A stretch of DNA of 64,000 bases from Palsa-513 sp050010595 (GTDB lineage Bacteria > Actinomycetota > Thermoleophilia > Solirubrobacterales > Solirubrobacteraceae). Made by a program: the position numbers and the translations under genes. The stretch covers positions 1-64,000 of the forward strand of contig JBEKKS010000009.1 of the NCBI GenBank assembly GCA_050010595.1. Direction: 5' to 3'. A model generated the notes under the pieces. It saw nothing but the letters and a program-made list of their open reading frames with translations, was not told where the DNA came from and did no database searches. Shown here piece after piece: positions 8,910-16,308 of this stretch (within the stretch, counting starts at the first letter, position 1; every line of letters starts with the position of its first letter).

Positions 8910-9854
8910 TCACGCGCTCGCCCGCTCCGCCACCGCGACGACGTCCAGCCACTCGAGGTAGCGATCGGTGCGGCCGTGCAGGGCGTCATCGAAGGCCCGC
9001 TGGAGCACTTTCGTGATCTCGCCCGGCTGACCGTCGCCGATTGCCTGGTCGTCGATCTCGCGCACCGGCACGAGCTCGGCGGCCGTCCCAGTCAGGAACA
9101 CCTCGTCGGCGTGGTAGAGCTCGGCCCGCGCGAGATCGCGCTCGAGCGTCGGGTAGCCGAGGTCACGCGCGATTTGCAGCACCGAGCGACGCGAGATCCC
9201 GTCGAGGATCGAAGCGGTCTGTGGTGGCGTGATGATCGCGCCGTCGCGAACGACGTAGATGTTCTCGCCGGACCCCTCGCAGACGTGCCCATGCTCGTCC
9301 ATCAGGATCGCCTCGTCATAGCCCGCCTTCAGCGACTCGATCTTCGCCAGCACGCTGTTGAGGTACTGGCCCGTCGCCTTCGCGTGCGGGATCAGCGCGC
9401 GCGGGCTGATCCGCTCCCACGAGGAGACCTTCGCGCGCACACCGTCGCGCTTGCTGGTCTCGCCAAGATATGCGCCCCACTCCCAGACGGCGATCGCGAC
9501 ATCGACCGGCGCCTCGAGCGGGTTCAGCCCCATGTGACCGTAGCCGCGGTAGGCGATCGGGCGGATGTAGCAGGAGCGCAGCTCGTTGCGCACGATCAGC
9601 TCGTGCGTCGCGCTGCGCAATTGCTCGCGCGAGTACGGGAGGTCCATGTAGTAAAGCTTCGCCGAGCGCTCGAGCCGGTCGAGGTGATCGCGGTGGCGGA
9701 AGATCGCCGGGCCGTGCTCCGTGTCGTAGCAGCGCAGGCCCTCGAACACTCCGGTGCCGTAGTGCAGGCCGTGCGTGAGCACGTGGACCTTCGCGTCCTC
9801 CCAGGCGACGAACTCGCCGTTCTGCCAGATCAGCTCGGTTGGCTCCAACTTCAC
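8910..9854 (-). CDS. ilvE: branched-chain amino acid aminotransferase
   Basis: Class IV PLP aminotransferase of 314 aa that performs the last step of Leu, Ile and Val synthesis. It shows H-G-L-H-Y-G-T-G-V-F-E-G (28-39), the PLP lysine in P-H-A-K-A-T-G-Q-Y (K159), C-E-G-S-G-E-N-I, and the T-G-T-A-A-E phosphate-binding block. The GTG start at 9852-9854 is preceded by AGGAGAGG. It lies between leuB and cimA on the same strand, so the synthetic and final steps are probably co-transcribed. About 120 bp separate it from cimA; I see no signal in that gap. Confidence 0.96.
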   Translation of the reverse strand: MKLEPTELIWQNGEFVAWEDAKVHVLTHGLHYGTGVFEGLRCYDTEHGPAIFRHRDHLDRLERSAKLYYMDLPYSREQLRSATHELIVRNELRSCYIRPIAYRGYGHMGLNPLEAPVDVAIAVWEWGAYLGETSKRDGVRAKVSSWERISPRALIPHAKATGQYLNSVLAKIESLKAGYDEAILMDEHGHVCEGSGENIYVVRDGAIITPPQTASILDGISRRSVLQIARDLGYPTLERDLARAELYHADEVFLTGTAAELVPVREIDDQAIGDGQPGEITKVLQRAFDDALHGRTDRYLEWLDVVAVAERASA

Positions 9855-9863
9855 TTACCTCTC

Positions 9864-10886
9864 CTATAGGTGGGCGAGCACGGCCTGCGTAGCTTGTGCC
9901 GTCGTTGCGCTCCCACCCAAGTCACGGGTACGCAAGCCGTCGGCCAGTGCCCTGTCGACAGCTGATTCTACCGCCGCTGCCTCCGCTTCCAAGTGCAATC
10001 CGTGACGAAGCAGGAGCGCTGTCGAGAGGAACATCGCGAGCGGGTTAGCGATCCCCTGCCCCGCGATGTCCGGCGCCGAGCCGTGGACCGGCTCAAAGAG
10101 GCCCGGTCCCCCGTCACCGATCGATGCGCTCGGCAGCATTCCGATCGAGCCGGTGATCATCGCCGCCTCGTCGCTGAGGATGTCGCCGAACATGTTCTCG
10201 GTCACGATCACGTCGAAGTGCGAAGGATTCGAAACGAGCTGCATAGCGGCGTTATCGACGAGCACGTGCTCGAGCTCGACTCCCGGGAACTCGCTCGCAT
10301 GCAGCCCGACGACGACCTCGCGCCACAGCCTCGAGGTCTCGAGCACGTTCGCCTTGTCAACGCTCGAGACCCGCGTGCGCGCCGCCCCGAACGCCACGCG
10401 TGCGATCCGTTCGACCTCCTCGCGCGAGTACCCACACACGTCGCTCGCGTGATCGGGCGTGCGCGTCTTCTCACCGAAGTAGATCCCGCCGGTCAGCTCG
10501 CGCACGACGAGCAGGTCGGTGCCGGCGATCCGCTCCTCGCGCAACGGGCTCGCGCCGTAGAGCGCCGGCAGCGCACGCACGGGGCGCAGGTTCGCGAACA
10601 GCCCGAGTCCCTTGCGCAGTCCGAGCAGCCCCTGCTCCGGCCGCGGTTTGTGCGGATCGGTGGTGTCCCATTTAGGGCCGCCTACGGCGGCAAGCAGAAC
10701 GGCGTCAGCGTCACGCGAGGCGGCCAGGACCTCGTCCGTCAGCGCCACCCCGTACGCGTCGATTGCCGCGCCGCCAAACAGGTACTCCTCGTGCTCGAAG
10801 CCCGTCACGGCGGCCAGCACCTGGAGTGCGGGCGCCATGATCTCGGGCCCGATGCCGTCGCCGGGGAGTGTGACGATCCGAGTCAT
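9864..10886 (-). CDS. leuB: 3-isopropylmalate dehydrogenase
   Basis: NAD-dependent oxidative decarboxylase (340 aa) acting on 3-isopropylmalate and, with CimA present, probably on 3-methylmalate. It shows the N-terminal L-P-G-D-G-I-G-P-E-I, the R-E-L-T-G-G-I-Y-F-G substrate loop, D-K-A-N-V-L, and the signature N-M-F-G-D-I-L-S-D-E-A followed by G-S-I-G-M-L-P-S-A-S. I chose the ATG at 10884-10886; the frame is open further upstream but has no homology there. It is followed 9 bp later by ilvE. Confidence 0.96.
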   Translation of the reverse strand: MTRIVTLPGDGIGPEIMAPALQVLAAVTGFEHEEYLFGGAAIDAYGVALTDEVLAASRDADAVLLAAVGGPKWDTTDPHKPRPEQGLLGLRKGLGLFANLRPVRALPALYGASPLREERIAGTDLLVVRELTGGIYFGEKTRTPDHASDVCGYSREEVERIARVAFGAARTRVSSVDKANVLETSRLWREVVVGLHASEFPGVELEHVLVDNAAMQLVSNPSHFDVIVTENMFGDILSDEAAMITGSIGMLPSASIGDGGPGLFEPVHGSAPDIAGQGIANPLAMFLSTALLLRHGLHLEAEAAAVESAVDRALADGLRTRDLGGSATTAQATQAVLAHL

Positions 10887-10930
10887 CGCGCCGCACCGTA
10901 GCAATGGCCGGCGCGGCGCGACGGCGCGGG

Positions 10931-11419
10931 TTAGCTGGTCGAGCTGCGCAAGTTCGAGATCGTCGTCCAGAACGCTTCGCGGTTCGTCTCGACCGAGCCG
11001 TGGTAGGTAAGGACCGCGGCGCGCCGCGTAGAGCGGGCGGCGCCGTCGGCTGCGAGCGCTGCTTGACGTGCCGAGCGGCAGGCGGGGCGACCGGCGGCCG
11101 TGGTGGGCGGGCACACCGCATGGACCTTCGCCTGCTCGCTCGCAACCGTGCTCGAGTACTGCTGCTCGGCGCTCGTCACTGCGGACTGGAGCGGCCCGAA
11201 GGCGTCCTGGAGCGTGTTGCAGGCGGTGATGACAGCCGCCTTGTTCTCCTCGAGGCGCTTGGGCAGTGTTCCCGCCGGAGCCTTCGCGCAGAGCGCCGAG
11301 GCAACCGGGTATGTCTGGTCGAACGTCTGGGTGCCGGCGACCGCCGCGTTGGCGGCACCCGCAAGGGCAAGTCCTGCGAACAGCGGAGCGGCGAGAGCAC
11401 CGCATGTCGTGACGCGCAT
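10931..11419 (-). CDS. secreted hypothetical protein
   Basis: A protein of 162 aa with a clear signal peptide: M-R-V-T-T-C, then a hydrophobic Ala/Leu core ending A-G-A-A-N-A-A near residue 22. The ATG at 11417-11419 has a strong AGGAGG 7 bases upstream. The mature part is alpha-helical looking, with scattered cysteines (A-L-C-A-K, T-A-C-N-T, H-A-V-C-P, P-A-C-R-S). I recognise no domain. It sits between leuD and leuB on the same strand, an unusual place for an exported protein, and may have been inserted into the leu operon. Confidence 0.65.
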   Translation of the reverse strand: MRVTTCGALAAPLFAGLALAGAANAAVAGTQTFDQTYPVASALCAKAPAGTLPKRLEENKAAVITACNTLQDAFGPLQSAVTSAEQQYSSTVASEQAKVHAVCPPTTAAGRPACRSARQAALAADGAARSTRRAAVLTYHGSVETNREAFWTTISNLRSSTS

Positions 11420-11498
11420 GGCGCACCTCCTGTGGTTTCCGTACGCGTAAACACGGTCGGTCGGCGGGAGTAGCGCCTGCGGACGTTCGGTCGGCGAG

Positions 11499-12059
11499 CT
11501 ACAGCGCGGTCGTGACCGGTCCGTTGCGCTCGCGGAGGCGCTCGTAGGCGGCGATCGCGTCTTCGCTCTGCAGCGACAGCGCGATGTCGTCGAGCCCGCC
11601 GAGCAGGCGCCGGCGGATCTCCTCATCGATCGCGAACGGAACGGCGCGGCCCGCAAAGCGAACCTCCAGTGCCTCGAGGTCGACCTCCCCCTCACCGGCG
11701 GCTGCGAGCGCGCGCACGTCGTCCTCCGCGAGGATTACGGGCAGCAGGCCGATCTTCGTCGAGTTCATGAAGAAGATGTCGCCGAAGCTCGGGGCCACGA
11801 TCGCCTTGAAGCCGTAGTCCTCGAGCGCCCAGGCGGCATGCTCACGCGAGGAGCCGCAGCCGAAGTTGCGCCCGGCCGTGAGGATCGGCGCCACGGGCAG
11901 ATCCCACCCCGGCTCCTTTGCCCAGTCGTAGAACAGAAACTCGCCGAAGCCGGAGCGCTCGATGCGCTTGAGGAACTGCTTGGGGATGATCTGGTCGGTG
12001 TCGACGTCGGAGCGGTCGAGGTCAGAAACCGCGCCGGCGATGGTCTTCACAGGCTCCAT
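11499..12059 (-). CDS. leuD: 3-isopropylmalate dehydratase small subunit
   Basis: Swivelling subunit (186 aa) of isopropylmalate isomerase, which works with LeuC to move the hydroxyl group of 2-isopropylmalate (and probably citramalate). It shows D-T-D-Q-I-I-P-K-Q-F-L (20-30), the active-site G-R-N-F-G-C-G-S-S-R-E-H-A motif (63-75) and F-G-D-I-F-F-M-N-S. It begins 2 bp after the leuC stop and is surely co-transcribed with it. Confidence 0.97.
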   Translation of the reverse strand: MEPVKTIAGAVSDLDRSDVDTDQIIPKQFLKRIERSGFGEFLFYDWAKEPGWDLPVAPILTAGRNFGCGSSREHAAWALEDYGFKAIVAPSFGDIFFMNSTKIGLLPVILAEDDVRALAAAGEGEVDLEALEVRFAGRAVPFAIDEEIRRRLLGGLDDIALSLQSEDAIAAYERLRERNGPVTTAL

Positions 12060-12061
12060 GT

Positions 12062-13453
12062 CTAGCTCCAGTCACGGATGTCGACGAAGTGACCGGAGAT
12101 CGCCGCCGCTGCGGCCATTTCCGGCGAGACGAGATGGGTGCGCCCGCCGCGCCCCTGGCGGCCCTCGAAATTGCGGTTCGAGGTGGAGGCGCAGCGCTCG
12201 CCCGGACTGAGGATGTCCGGGTTCATCCCGAGGCACATCGAGCAGCCGGCGCTACGCCAGTCAAAGCCGGCGTCGCGGAAGATCCTGTCGAGGCCCTCCG
12301 CCTCGGCCTGCACGCTTACCTGCTGAGAGCCGGGGACGACCATCGCGGTGACGTGATCGGCGACGCGCCGGCCCTTGACGACGGCGGCGGCGGCGCGAAG
12401 ATCGCCGATCCGCGAGTTCGTGCACGAGCCGATGAAGACGCGGTCGAGCTTGAGCTCCTGGATCGGCGTGCCAGCTTCGAGGCCCATGTAGTGAAGCGCA
12501 CGCTCGGCGGCGTCGCGGTCGGCCGGCGAGTCGAAGCTCGACGGGTTGGGCACCTCACCGGTGACGCCGACGACCATGCCGGGGTTGGTCCCCCAGGTGA
12601 CCTGTGGCGAGACGGCCCCAGCGTCGACGACGATCGTGCGGTCAAACTGCGCGCCATCGTCGCTGCGCAGCGCTCGCCAAGCGGTGAACGCCTGATCGAG
12701 GTCTTTGGGAGACCCCGGGCGCTTCGCGCGCTCGAACCATTCGAACGTGGTGTCGTCGGGCGCGACCATACCGGCCCGCCCCCCGCCTTCGATCGTCATG
12801 TTGCAGACCGTCAAGCGGCCCTCCATGCCGAGTCCTTCGATCGCCTCGCCGGCGTACTCGACGACGTGTCCGACCGCTCCGTCGACTCCCATTTGCCCGA
12901 TCGTCGCGAGGATCAGGTCCTTGGCGGTGACGCCGAAGCCCGGGTTGCCCTCGTAGCGAACGAGCATCGACTGCGGCTTGTGCTGGACGAGGCATTGCGT
13001 CGCGAGGACGTGCTCGACCTCGCTCGTGCCGATGCCGAAGGCAAGCGCACCAAACGCGCCGTGCGTTGCGGTGTGCGAGTCGCCGCAGACGATCGTCATG
13101 CCCGGCTGGCTTACGCCGAGCTCGGGGCCGATCACATGCACGATCCCCTGACGATCGGACCCCATCGAGTAGACCGGCACGCCGAACTCCGCGCAGTTGC
13201 GCTCGAGCGTCTCCACCTGCACGCGCGAGAGCTCGTCGCGGATCGCCGCGGCGCGTGGCGTGCCGTCGGTCGGCACGTTGTGATCGGCGGTCGCGAGCGT
13301 GCGGTCGGGGCGGCGCACCTTGCGTCCCGCGAGGCGCAGACTCTCGAACGCCTGCGGACTCGTCACCTCGTGAACGAGGTGCAGGTCGATGTAAAGGAGG
13401 CCGGGCGCGACCTCATGGGCCTCCCAGATCTTGTCGAGCATCGTTCTTGCCAT
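12062..13453 (-). CDS. leuC: 3-isopropylmalate dehydratase large subunit
   Basis: Aconitase-superfamily subunit (463 aa) carrying the 4Fe-4S cluster. Ligand cysteines are visible at C344 (I-G-S-C-T-N-S-R) and at C404 and C407 (A-G-C-S-M-C-L-G-M-N). Other family blocks are A-D-H-N-V-P-T (56-62), G-D-S-H-T-A-T-H-G (124-132) and M-T-I-E-G-G-G-R-A-G. The ATG at 13453 has GAGGAGA just upstream. The XRE-cupin regulator ends 21 bp before it on the same strand. Confidence 0.97.
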   Translation of the reverse strand: MARTMLDKIWEAHEVAPGLLYIDLHLVHEVTSPQAFESLRLAGRKVRRPDRTLATADHNVPTDGTPRAAAIRDELSRVQVETLERNCAEFGVPVYSMGSDRQGIVHVIGPELGVSQPGMTIVCGDSHTATHGAFGALAFGIGTSEVEHVLATQCLVQHKPQSMLVRYEGNPGFGVTAKDLILATIGQMGVDGAVGHVVEYAGEAIEGLGMEGRLTVCNMTIEGGGRAGMVAPDDTTFEWFERAKRPGSPKDLDQAFTAWRALRSDDGAQFDRTIVVDAGAVSPQVTWGTNPGMVVGVTGEVPNPSSFDSPADRDAAERALHYMGLEAGTPIQELKLDRVFIGSCTNSRIGDLRAAAAVVKGRRVADHVTAMVVPGSQQVSVQAEAEGLDRIFRDAGFDWRSAGCSMCLGMNPDILSPGERCASTSNRNFEGRQGRGGRTHLVSPEMAAAAAISGHFVDIRDWS

Positions 13454-13474
13454 CGGTGTCTCCTCGGTCGGTGG

Positions 13475-14074
13475 TCAGCTGCGTCGCAAGCCGGCGCTCA
13501 GAACTGCGATCAGCTCGGCGGGCTCGGAGCCGCTGTTCTCAAAACGGTGTGGCAGATCGGCGTCGAAGGTCACGCAGTCGCCACTCGCAAGGTCGTACCG
13601 GCGGCCGTCGCAGACGAGCACCACCGATCCGCGCTGCACGAGCGCGGTCTCTCGACTGCCGGGCTCGTGCAGCGGTGGATCGCTCGGACCGCCGGTCGCG
13701 GCCCCGGGCGCGAGCGTGTGCAGCGAGAGCTCGGAGCGCTGGCCGGGCAGCGGCGGCGTGAGGATCTCGAAGCTGTGACCTCGACTGCCACCGGCGCGCC
13801 GCTCGCCGGTGCGCACGACCGTGACGGCGCCGGCCTCGTCGAGGCGCAGGAGCTGCGAGAGACGCAGATCGAGGCCTCGAGCGATCCGCGACGCGACCTG
13901 CAAGGTGGGGCTCGTCTCGCCGCGCTCGACCTGCGAGAGCATCGGCGCGCTGACGCCGCAGCGCAGGGCCAGCTCGCGCAGGGAGAGTCCCATCGCTTCG
14001 CGCAGCGCGCGCACGCGCGGGCCGACGGCTGTCGGGTCGTAGGGCTCCTCGGGCGAGGCCGGCACGATGACCAT
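13475..14074 (-). CDS. XRE-family transcriptional regulator with C-terminal cupin domain
   Basis: A regulator of 199 aa with a helix-turn-helix at about 19-75 (L-S-L-R-E-L-A-L-R-C-G-V-S-A-P-M-L-S-Q-V-E-R-G-E) and a cupin sensor domain at about 115-190. Proteins of this build usually bind a small metabolite in the cupin and often repress their own operon. It heads the leuC-leuD-leuB-ilvE-cimA run, so control of branched-chain synthesis is a reasonable inference. The ATG start at 14072-14074 has no ribosome-binding site. An IS element begins only 18 bp upstream and may have removed or replaced the native promoter. A spurious extension of the frame into the IS exists and is not used. Confidence 0.85.
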   Translation of the reverse strand: MVIVPASPEEPYDPTAVGPRVRALREAMGLSLRELALRCGVSAPMLSQVERGETSPTLQVASRIARGLDLRLSQLLRLDEAGAVTVVRTGERRAGGSRGHSFEILTPPLPGQRSELSLHTLAPGAATGGPSDPPLHEPGSRETALVQRGSVVLVCDGRRYDLASGDCVTFDADLPHRFENSGSEPAELIAVLSAGLRRS

Positions 14075-14084
14075 ACGTGCGTAC

Positions 14085-14092
14085 GCTATCAC
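14085..14092. repeat. left target-site duplication GCTATCAC
   Basis: The 8-bp sequence GCTATCAC directly abuts the left end of the IS and is repeated exactly at 16292-16299 beyond the right end. Eight-base duplications are typical of IS1595-family insertion. The perfect match suggests a fairly recent event. Confidence 0.93.
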
Positions 14093-14131
14093 GGTCAGTG
14101 GCCGTTCACGGGGGGTAGGTGTGCTATGCTT
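14093..14131 (+). repeat. left terminal inverted repeat of the IS
   Basis: Pairs with 16253-16291. The outer 25 bases are identical (starting GGTCAGTGGCCGTTCACG), and after a 5-base stretch with 4 mismatches the inner GCTATGCTT is again shared. The inner part contains TATGCT (14125-14130), which has the form of a -10 element placed 6 bases before the transposase ATG. The repeat may therefore also carry a leaderless promoter. Confidence 0.93.
14125..14130 (+). promoter_or_regulatory. putative -10 element for leaderless transposase transcript
   Basis: TATGCT fits the actinobacterial TANNNT -10 form and lies 6 bases before the ATG at 14137, the spacing expected when transcription starts at the start codon. 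No ribosome-binding site precedes that ATG, which agrees. No good -35 is visible. Confidence 0.45.
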
Positions 14132-14136
14132 CACTT

Positions 14137-15108
14137 ATGCCGCCTGTCGATAGAAACACGCCGGTGAGAGCCGAATCGTCGGATTCGCGCTGGTCGCTGA
14201 TGGAGTTCCTGCGCGATTTCGGAACCGACGAGGCGTGCCTTGATTGGCTTTGGCGCACCCGCTTCGCGGAGGATGGCTCGCACGCAGAGTGCCCGTCGTG
14301 CGAGCGTGTGCGGAAGTTCCACAAGGTGAAGGAACGGCCCGCGTATGACTGCGACTCGTGCGGCCACCACATCCATCCGACGGCCGGAACGATCTTCCAC
14401 AAGTCGTCCACGTCGCTGCACCTTTGGTTCTACGCGATGCACTTGATGACTAGCACTCGTTGCGGGATCTCTGCGAAGCAGATGGAGCGCGAGCTTGGCT
14501 GCAACTACAAGACCGCCGCCCGCATGATGCGGCTGATCCGCTCCGAGCTGATGGCGCAGGACGATGAGCCGCTGTCCGGCGAGGTCGAGGCCGATGAGAC
14601 TTTCATCGGTGGCGAACCGCGCCTTGGCGAGATCGACCGCTACCGGCAACCCGGCGACTTCCACCGCGCCAACGCTCGCGCACGCTGGGTCGCTGACCCG
14701 AAGAACAAGGCGACGGTGTTCGGGATGGTCGAGCGCGGCGGCCGTGTGCGGGCGCAGGTCGTGCCGAGCAGACAAGGCGTGACGCTCGACGGCCTGATGA
14801 CAACACACATCCTGCCGGAGTCCACGATCTTCACCGACGAGATGCGCTCCTACATCAAGATCGGCCGCAAGTTCGCGGGGCACCATCGCATCCGCCACAA
14901 GGCGCACATCTACGTGAGCGGGAACGTCCACACGAACACCATCGAGGGCGTGTTCTCGCTCATCAAGAACGGGCTGCGCGGCACCTACCATTCGGTGTCC
15001 CAGCGCTGGCTACAGTCGTATCTAAACGAGTACGTCTGGCGGTACAACACGCGCCAGGACGAGCGCTCCCAGTTCGAGCAGCTACTTCTGCGGGCTGCGC
15101 GGGGCTGA
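14137..15108 (+). CDS. IS1595-family transposase
   Basis: A transposase of 323 aa. It has an N-terminal zinc ribbon with cysteines at 52, 55, 72 and 75 (C-P-S-C ... C-D-S-C-G), then an ISXO2-like DDE domain. Likely catalytic residues are D153 (E-V-E-A-D-E-T-F-I-G-G), D234 (I-F-T-D-E-M-R-S-Y) and the N267/E270 region (H-T-N-T-I-E-G-V-F-S-L-I-K). The family C-terminus Y-L-N-E-Y-V-W-R-Y-N-T-R follows. The frame is intact, so the element may still be mobile. I prefer ATG 14137 over 14119 because 14119 lies inside the terminal repeat and 14137 fits a leaderless promoter. The 3' end overlaps the small minus-strand gene by 27 bp. Confidence 0.93.
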   Translation: MPPVDRNTPVRAESSDSRWSLMEFLRDFGTDEACLDWLWRTRFAEDGSHAECPSCERVRKFHKVKERPAYDCDSCGHHIHPTAGTIFHKSSTSLHLWFYAMHLMTSTRCGISAKQMERELGCNYKTAARMMRLIRSELMAQDDEPLSGEVEADETFIGGEPRLGEIDRYRQPGDFHRANARARWVADPKNKATVFGMVERGGRVRAQVVPSRQGVTLDGLMTTHILPESTIFTDEMRSYIKIGRKFAGHHRIRHKAHIYVSGNVHTNTIEGVFSLIKNGLRGTYHSVSQRWLQSYLNEYVWRYNTRQDERSQFEQLLLRAARG

Positions 15109-15237
15109 GCCGACGCGAGCGAGCTTCTTGAGGTTCGCGAGAACATCATCACGCTTCGGCACCGGGACGGTGAACCCCTTCGGGGTCAGTTCCGTCGGCT
15201 CGCGAGGTTCCGGGATCGGTTTCGGCTTGCGTGGCAT
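15082..15237 (-). CDS. small basic/proline-rich passenger protein of the IS
   Basis: A 51-aa protein beginning M-P-R-K-P-K-P-I-P-E-P and containing P-K-G-F-T-V-P-V-P-K-R followed by D-D-V-L-A-N-L-K-K-L-A. The motif resembles small proteins I recall from mobile elements (a turn, P-x-P-K-R, then a short amphipathic helix), but I cannot name a family. The ATG at 15235-15237 has GAGGAGG close upstream. It converges on the transposase and is divergent from the 321-codon passenger gene, with 22 bp between the two starts. Confidence is moderate because of the length. Confidence 0.5.
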   Translation of the reverse strand: MPRKPKPIPEPREPTELTPKGFTVPVPKRDDVLANLKKLARVGSAPRSPQK

Positions 15238-15259
15238 CGGCCTCCTCGAAGGGTAGGGC

Positions 15260-16225
15260 ATGAGCACCGGGCGAACCGAGTGGCTGCCCCACGACCACCC
15301 GCTCGCTGGGGCTGCTGAGAAGCTCTGGCGCGCTCAGGATCACCTCGAACTCTTGGTAGCCGAGGTCAAAAATCTCGGTGCCGGTGAAGTCAAGCCCGCA
15401 ACGTTCCGCGCCGAGTTCAAGCCGGATCGCCAAGACCTTGTGTGGACGTTCGTTGAGACTGTCACGCCGCCGCCGCTTCGGCTCGCGGTGCTTATTGGAG
15501 ACGTGGTGCACAATCTCCGGTCGAGTCTCGATCATCTCGTGTTTGAGCTGTCGTTCCTTGGGACCGGCGGCAAAGTTCCTAGCGTCCAGAGCGCTTTCCC
15601 CTGCTGTCACACCCGCAGCGGCAGGCGGGGCTGGGACAGCGACCGCGTCCAGAAGCAGCAGTTGGCTGGCGTTCTGGAGAAACATCGGGCACTCATCTAT
15701 AAGGCGCAGCCGTGCTATCGACGGCAGGATGCGACGGCGCGCCGCCGACGCGGTAAGCACAACGCGATCGCTGACCTGCAAAATCTCTGGAACGAGGACA
15801 AACACCGCATGGTTCAGTCGGTCGTCGTTGTCGCCGCCACGGTCAAGCCGCGCGTCGGCCCTTACACGAACTGCCAGGCGACAGCCCTCCCAAGGATCAA
15901 TCCGCGGTTCCTTGGCTTGCCCTTGGAAGTGGGCACAGAGGTACTGAGCATTCCCGTGCGTGTGACTGGCCCCAACCCGAACGTGCACGTGGATGTCGAG
16001 ATCGGCGGCCAGATACGCCTTCGCAATGGATTTCCAATAGTCGAGGCACTGACCCGCATAGGCGGCGTGGTCAGCGGGGCCATCGAGTACTTCGAGCCGA
16101 TCTTCCAGACGCCAAAAGCGCGGCGGCTGTGGGGTCTTCCACGGGGAGGGTGGGTAGAGAGGGAAACGTTCCCCTGGAAGCCGCCCACCCTCGCGGGATG
16201 GACGGTTGAACCGCCAGAACCTTGA
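15260..16225 (+). CDS. passenger protein of the IS, unknown function (possible HEPN-like Rx4H motif)
   Basis: A 321-aa protein I cannot assign to a named family. It contains G-D-V-V-H-N-L-R-S-S-L-D-H-L near residues 80-93, where R87 and H92 fit the R-x4-6-H pattern of HEPN ribonucleases, and L-Q-N-L-W-N-E-D-K-H-R near 173-183. Pairs of such motifs occur in many uncharacterised bacterial proteins. No signal peptide or membrane segment is visible; the C-terminal half looks beta-rich. The ATG has GAAGGG upstream. It lies wholly inside the IS, so it moves with it. A nuclease or toxin role is only a guess. Confidence 0.75.
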   Translation: MSTGRTEWLPHDHPLAGAAEKLWRAQDHLELLVAEVKNLGAGEVKPATFRAEFKPDRQDLVWTFVETVTPPPLRLAVLIGDVVHNLRSSLDHLVFELSFLGTGGKVPSVQSAFPCCHTRSGRRGWDSDRVQKQQLAGVLEKHRALIYKAQPCYRRQDATARRRRGKHNAIADLQNLWNEDKHRMVQSVVVVAATVKPRVGPYTNCQATALPRINPRFLGLPLEVGTEVLSIPVRVTGPNPNVHVDVEIGGQIRLRNGFPIVEALTRIGGVVSGAIEYFEPIFQTPKARRLWGLPRGGWVERETFPWKPPTLAGWTVEPPEP

Positions 16226-16252
16226 CGGCGTCGCCTGCTTGCCATGCCCGTC

Positions 16253-16291
16253 AAGCATAGCTAGCGTACCCCCCGTGAACGGCCACTGACC
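16253..16291 (-). repeat. right terminal inverted repeat of the IS
   Basis: Read on the minus strand, this matches 35 of 39 bases of the left end, with the outer 25 identical. It too carries TATGCT pointing inward, but no convincing gene follows in that direction. Confidence 0.93.
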
Positions 16292-16299
16292 GCTATCAC
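16292..16299. repeat. right target-site duplication GCTATCAC
   Basis: Exact copy of 14085-14092 next to the right IS end. Deleting 14093-16299 restores the pre-insertion site, in which the two flanks form the interrupted palindrome TACGTG-N10-CACGTA. Confidence 0.93.
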
Positions 16300-16308
16300 G
16301 TACAGCCT

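Larger units (their letters stand above)
14093..16291 (+). mobile_element. IS1595-family insertion sequence with two passenger genes
   Basis: A complete element of 2199 bp. It has terminal inverted repeats of 39 bp (35 matches, the first 25 identical), an exact 8-bp target duplication, a DDE transposase and, behind it, a small minus-strand gene and a plus-strand gene of 321 codons. Base and codon use look less GC-rich than the flanking genes. The family call rests on the transposase (N-terminal zinc ribbon plus ISXO2-like domain), ends starting GG, and the 8-bp duplication. Some IS1595 elements are known to carry accessory genes. Confidence 0.92.

Noticed and set aside
12089..14167. Plus-strand open frame of about 690 codons
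   Set aside because: Antisense to leuC and the regulator, both of which have clear family motifs; high-GC DNA keeps such shadow frames open.
15149..16258. Long open frame of 369 codons on the minus strand, opposite the IS passenger gene
   Set aside because: It is the antisense of a gene with recognisable motifs on the plus strand and has biased, motif-free composition. A TATGCT in the right terminal repeat could promote it, but nothing else supports coding.
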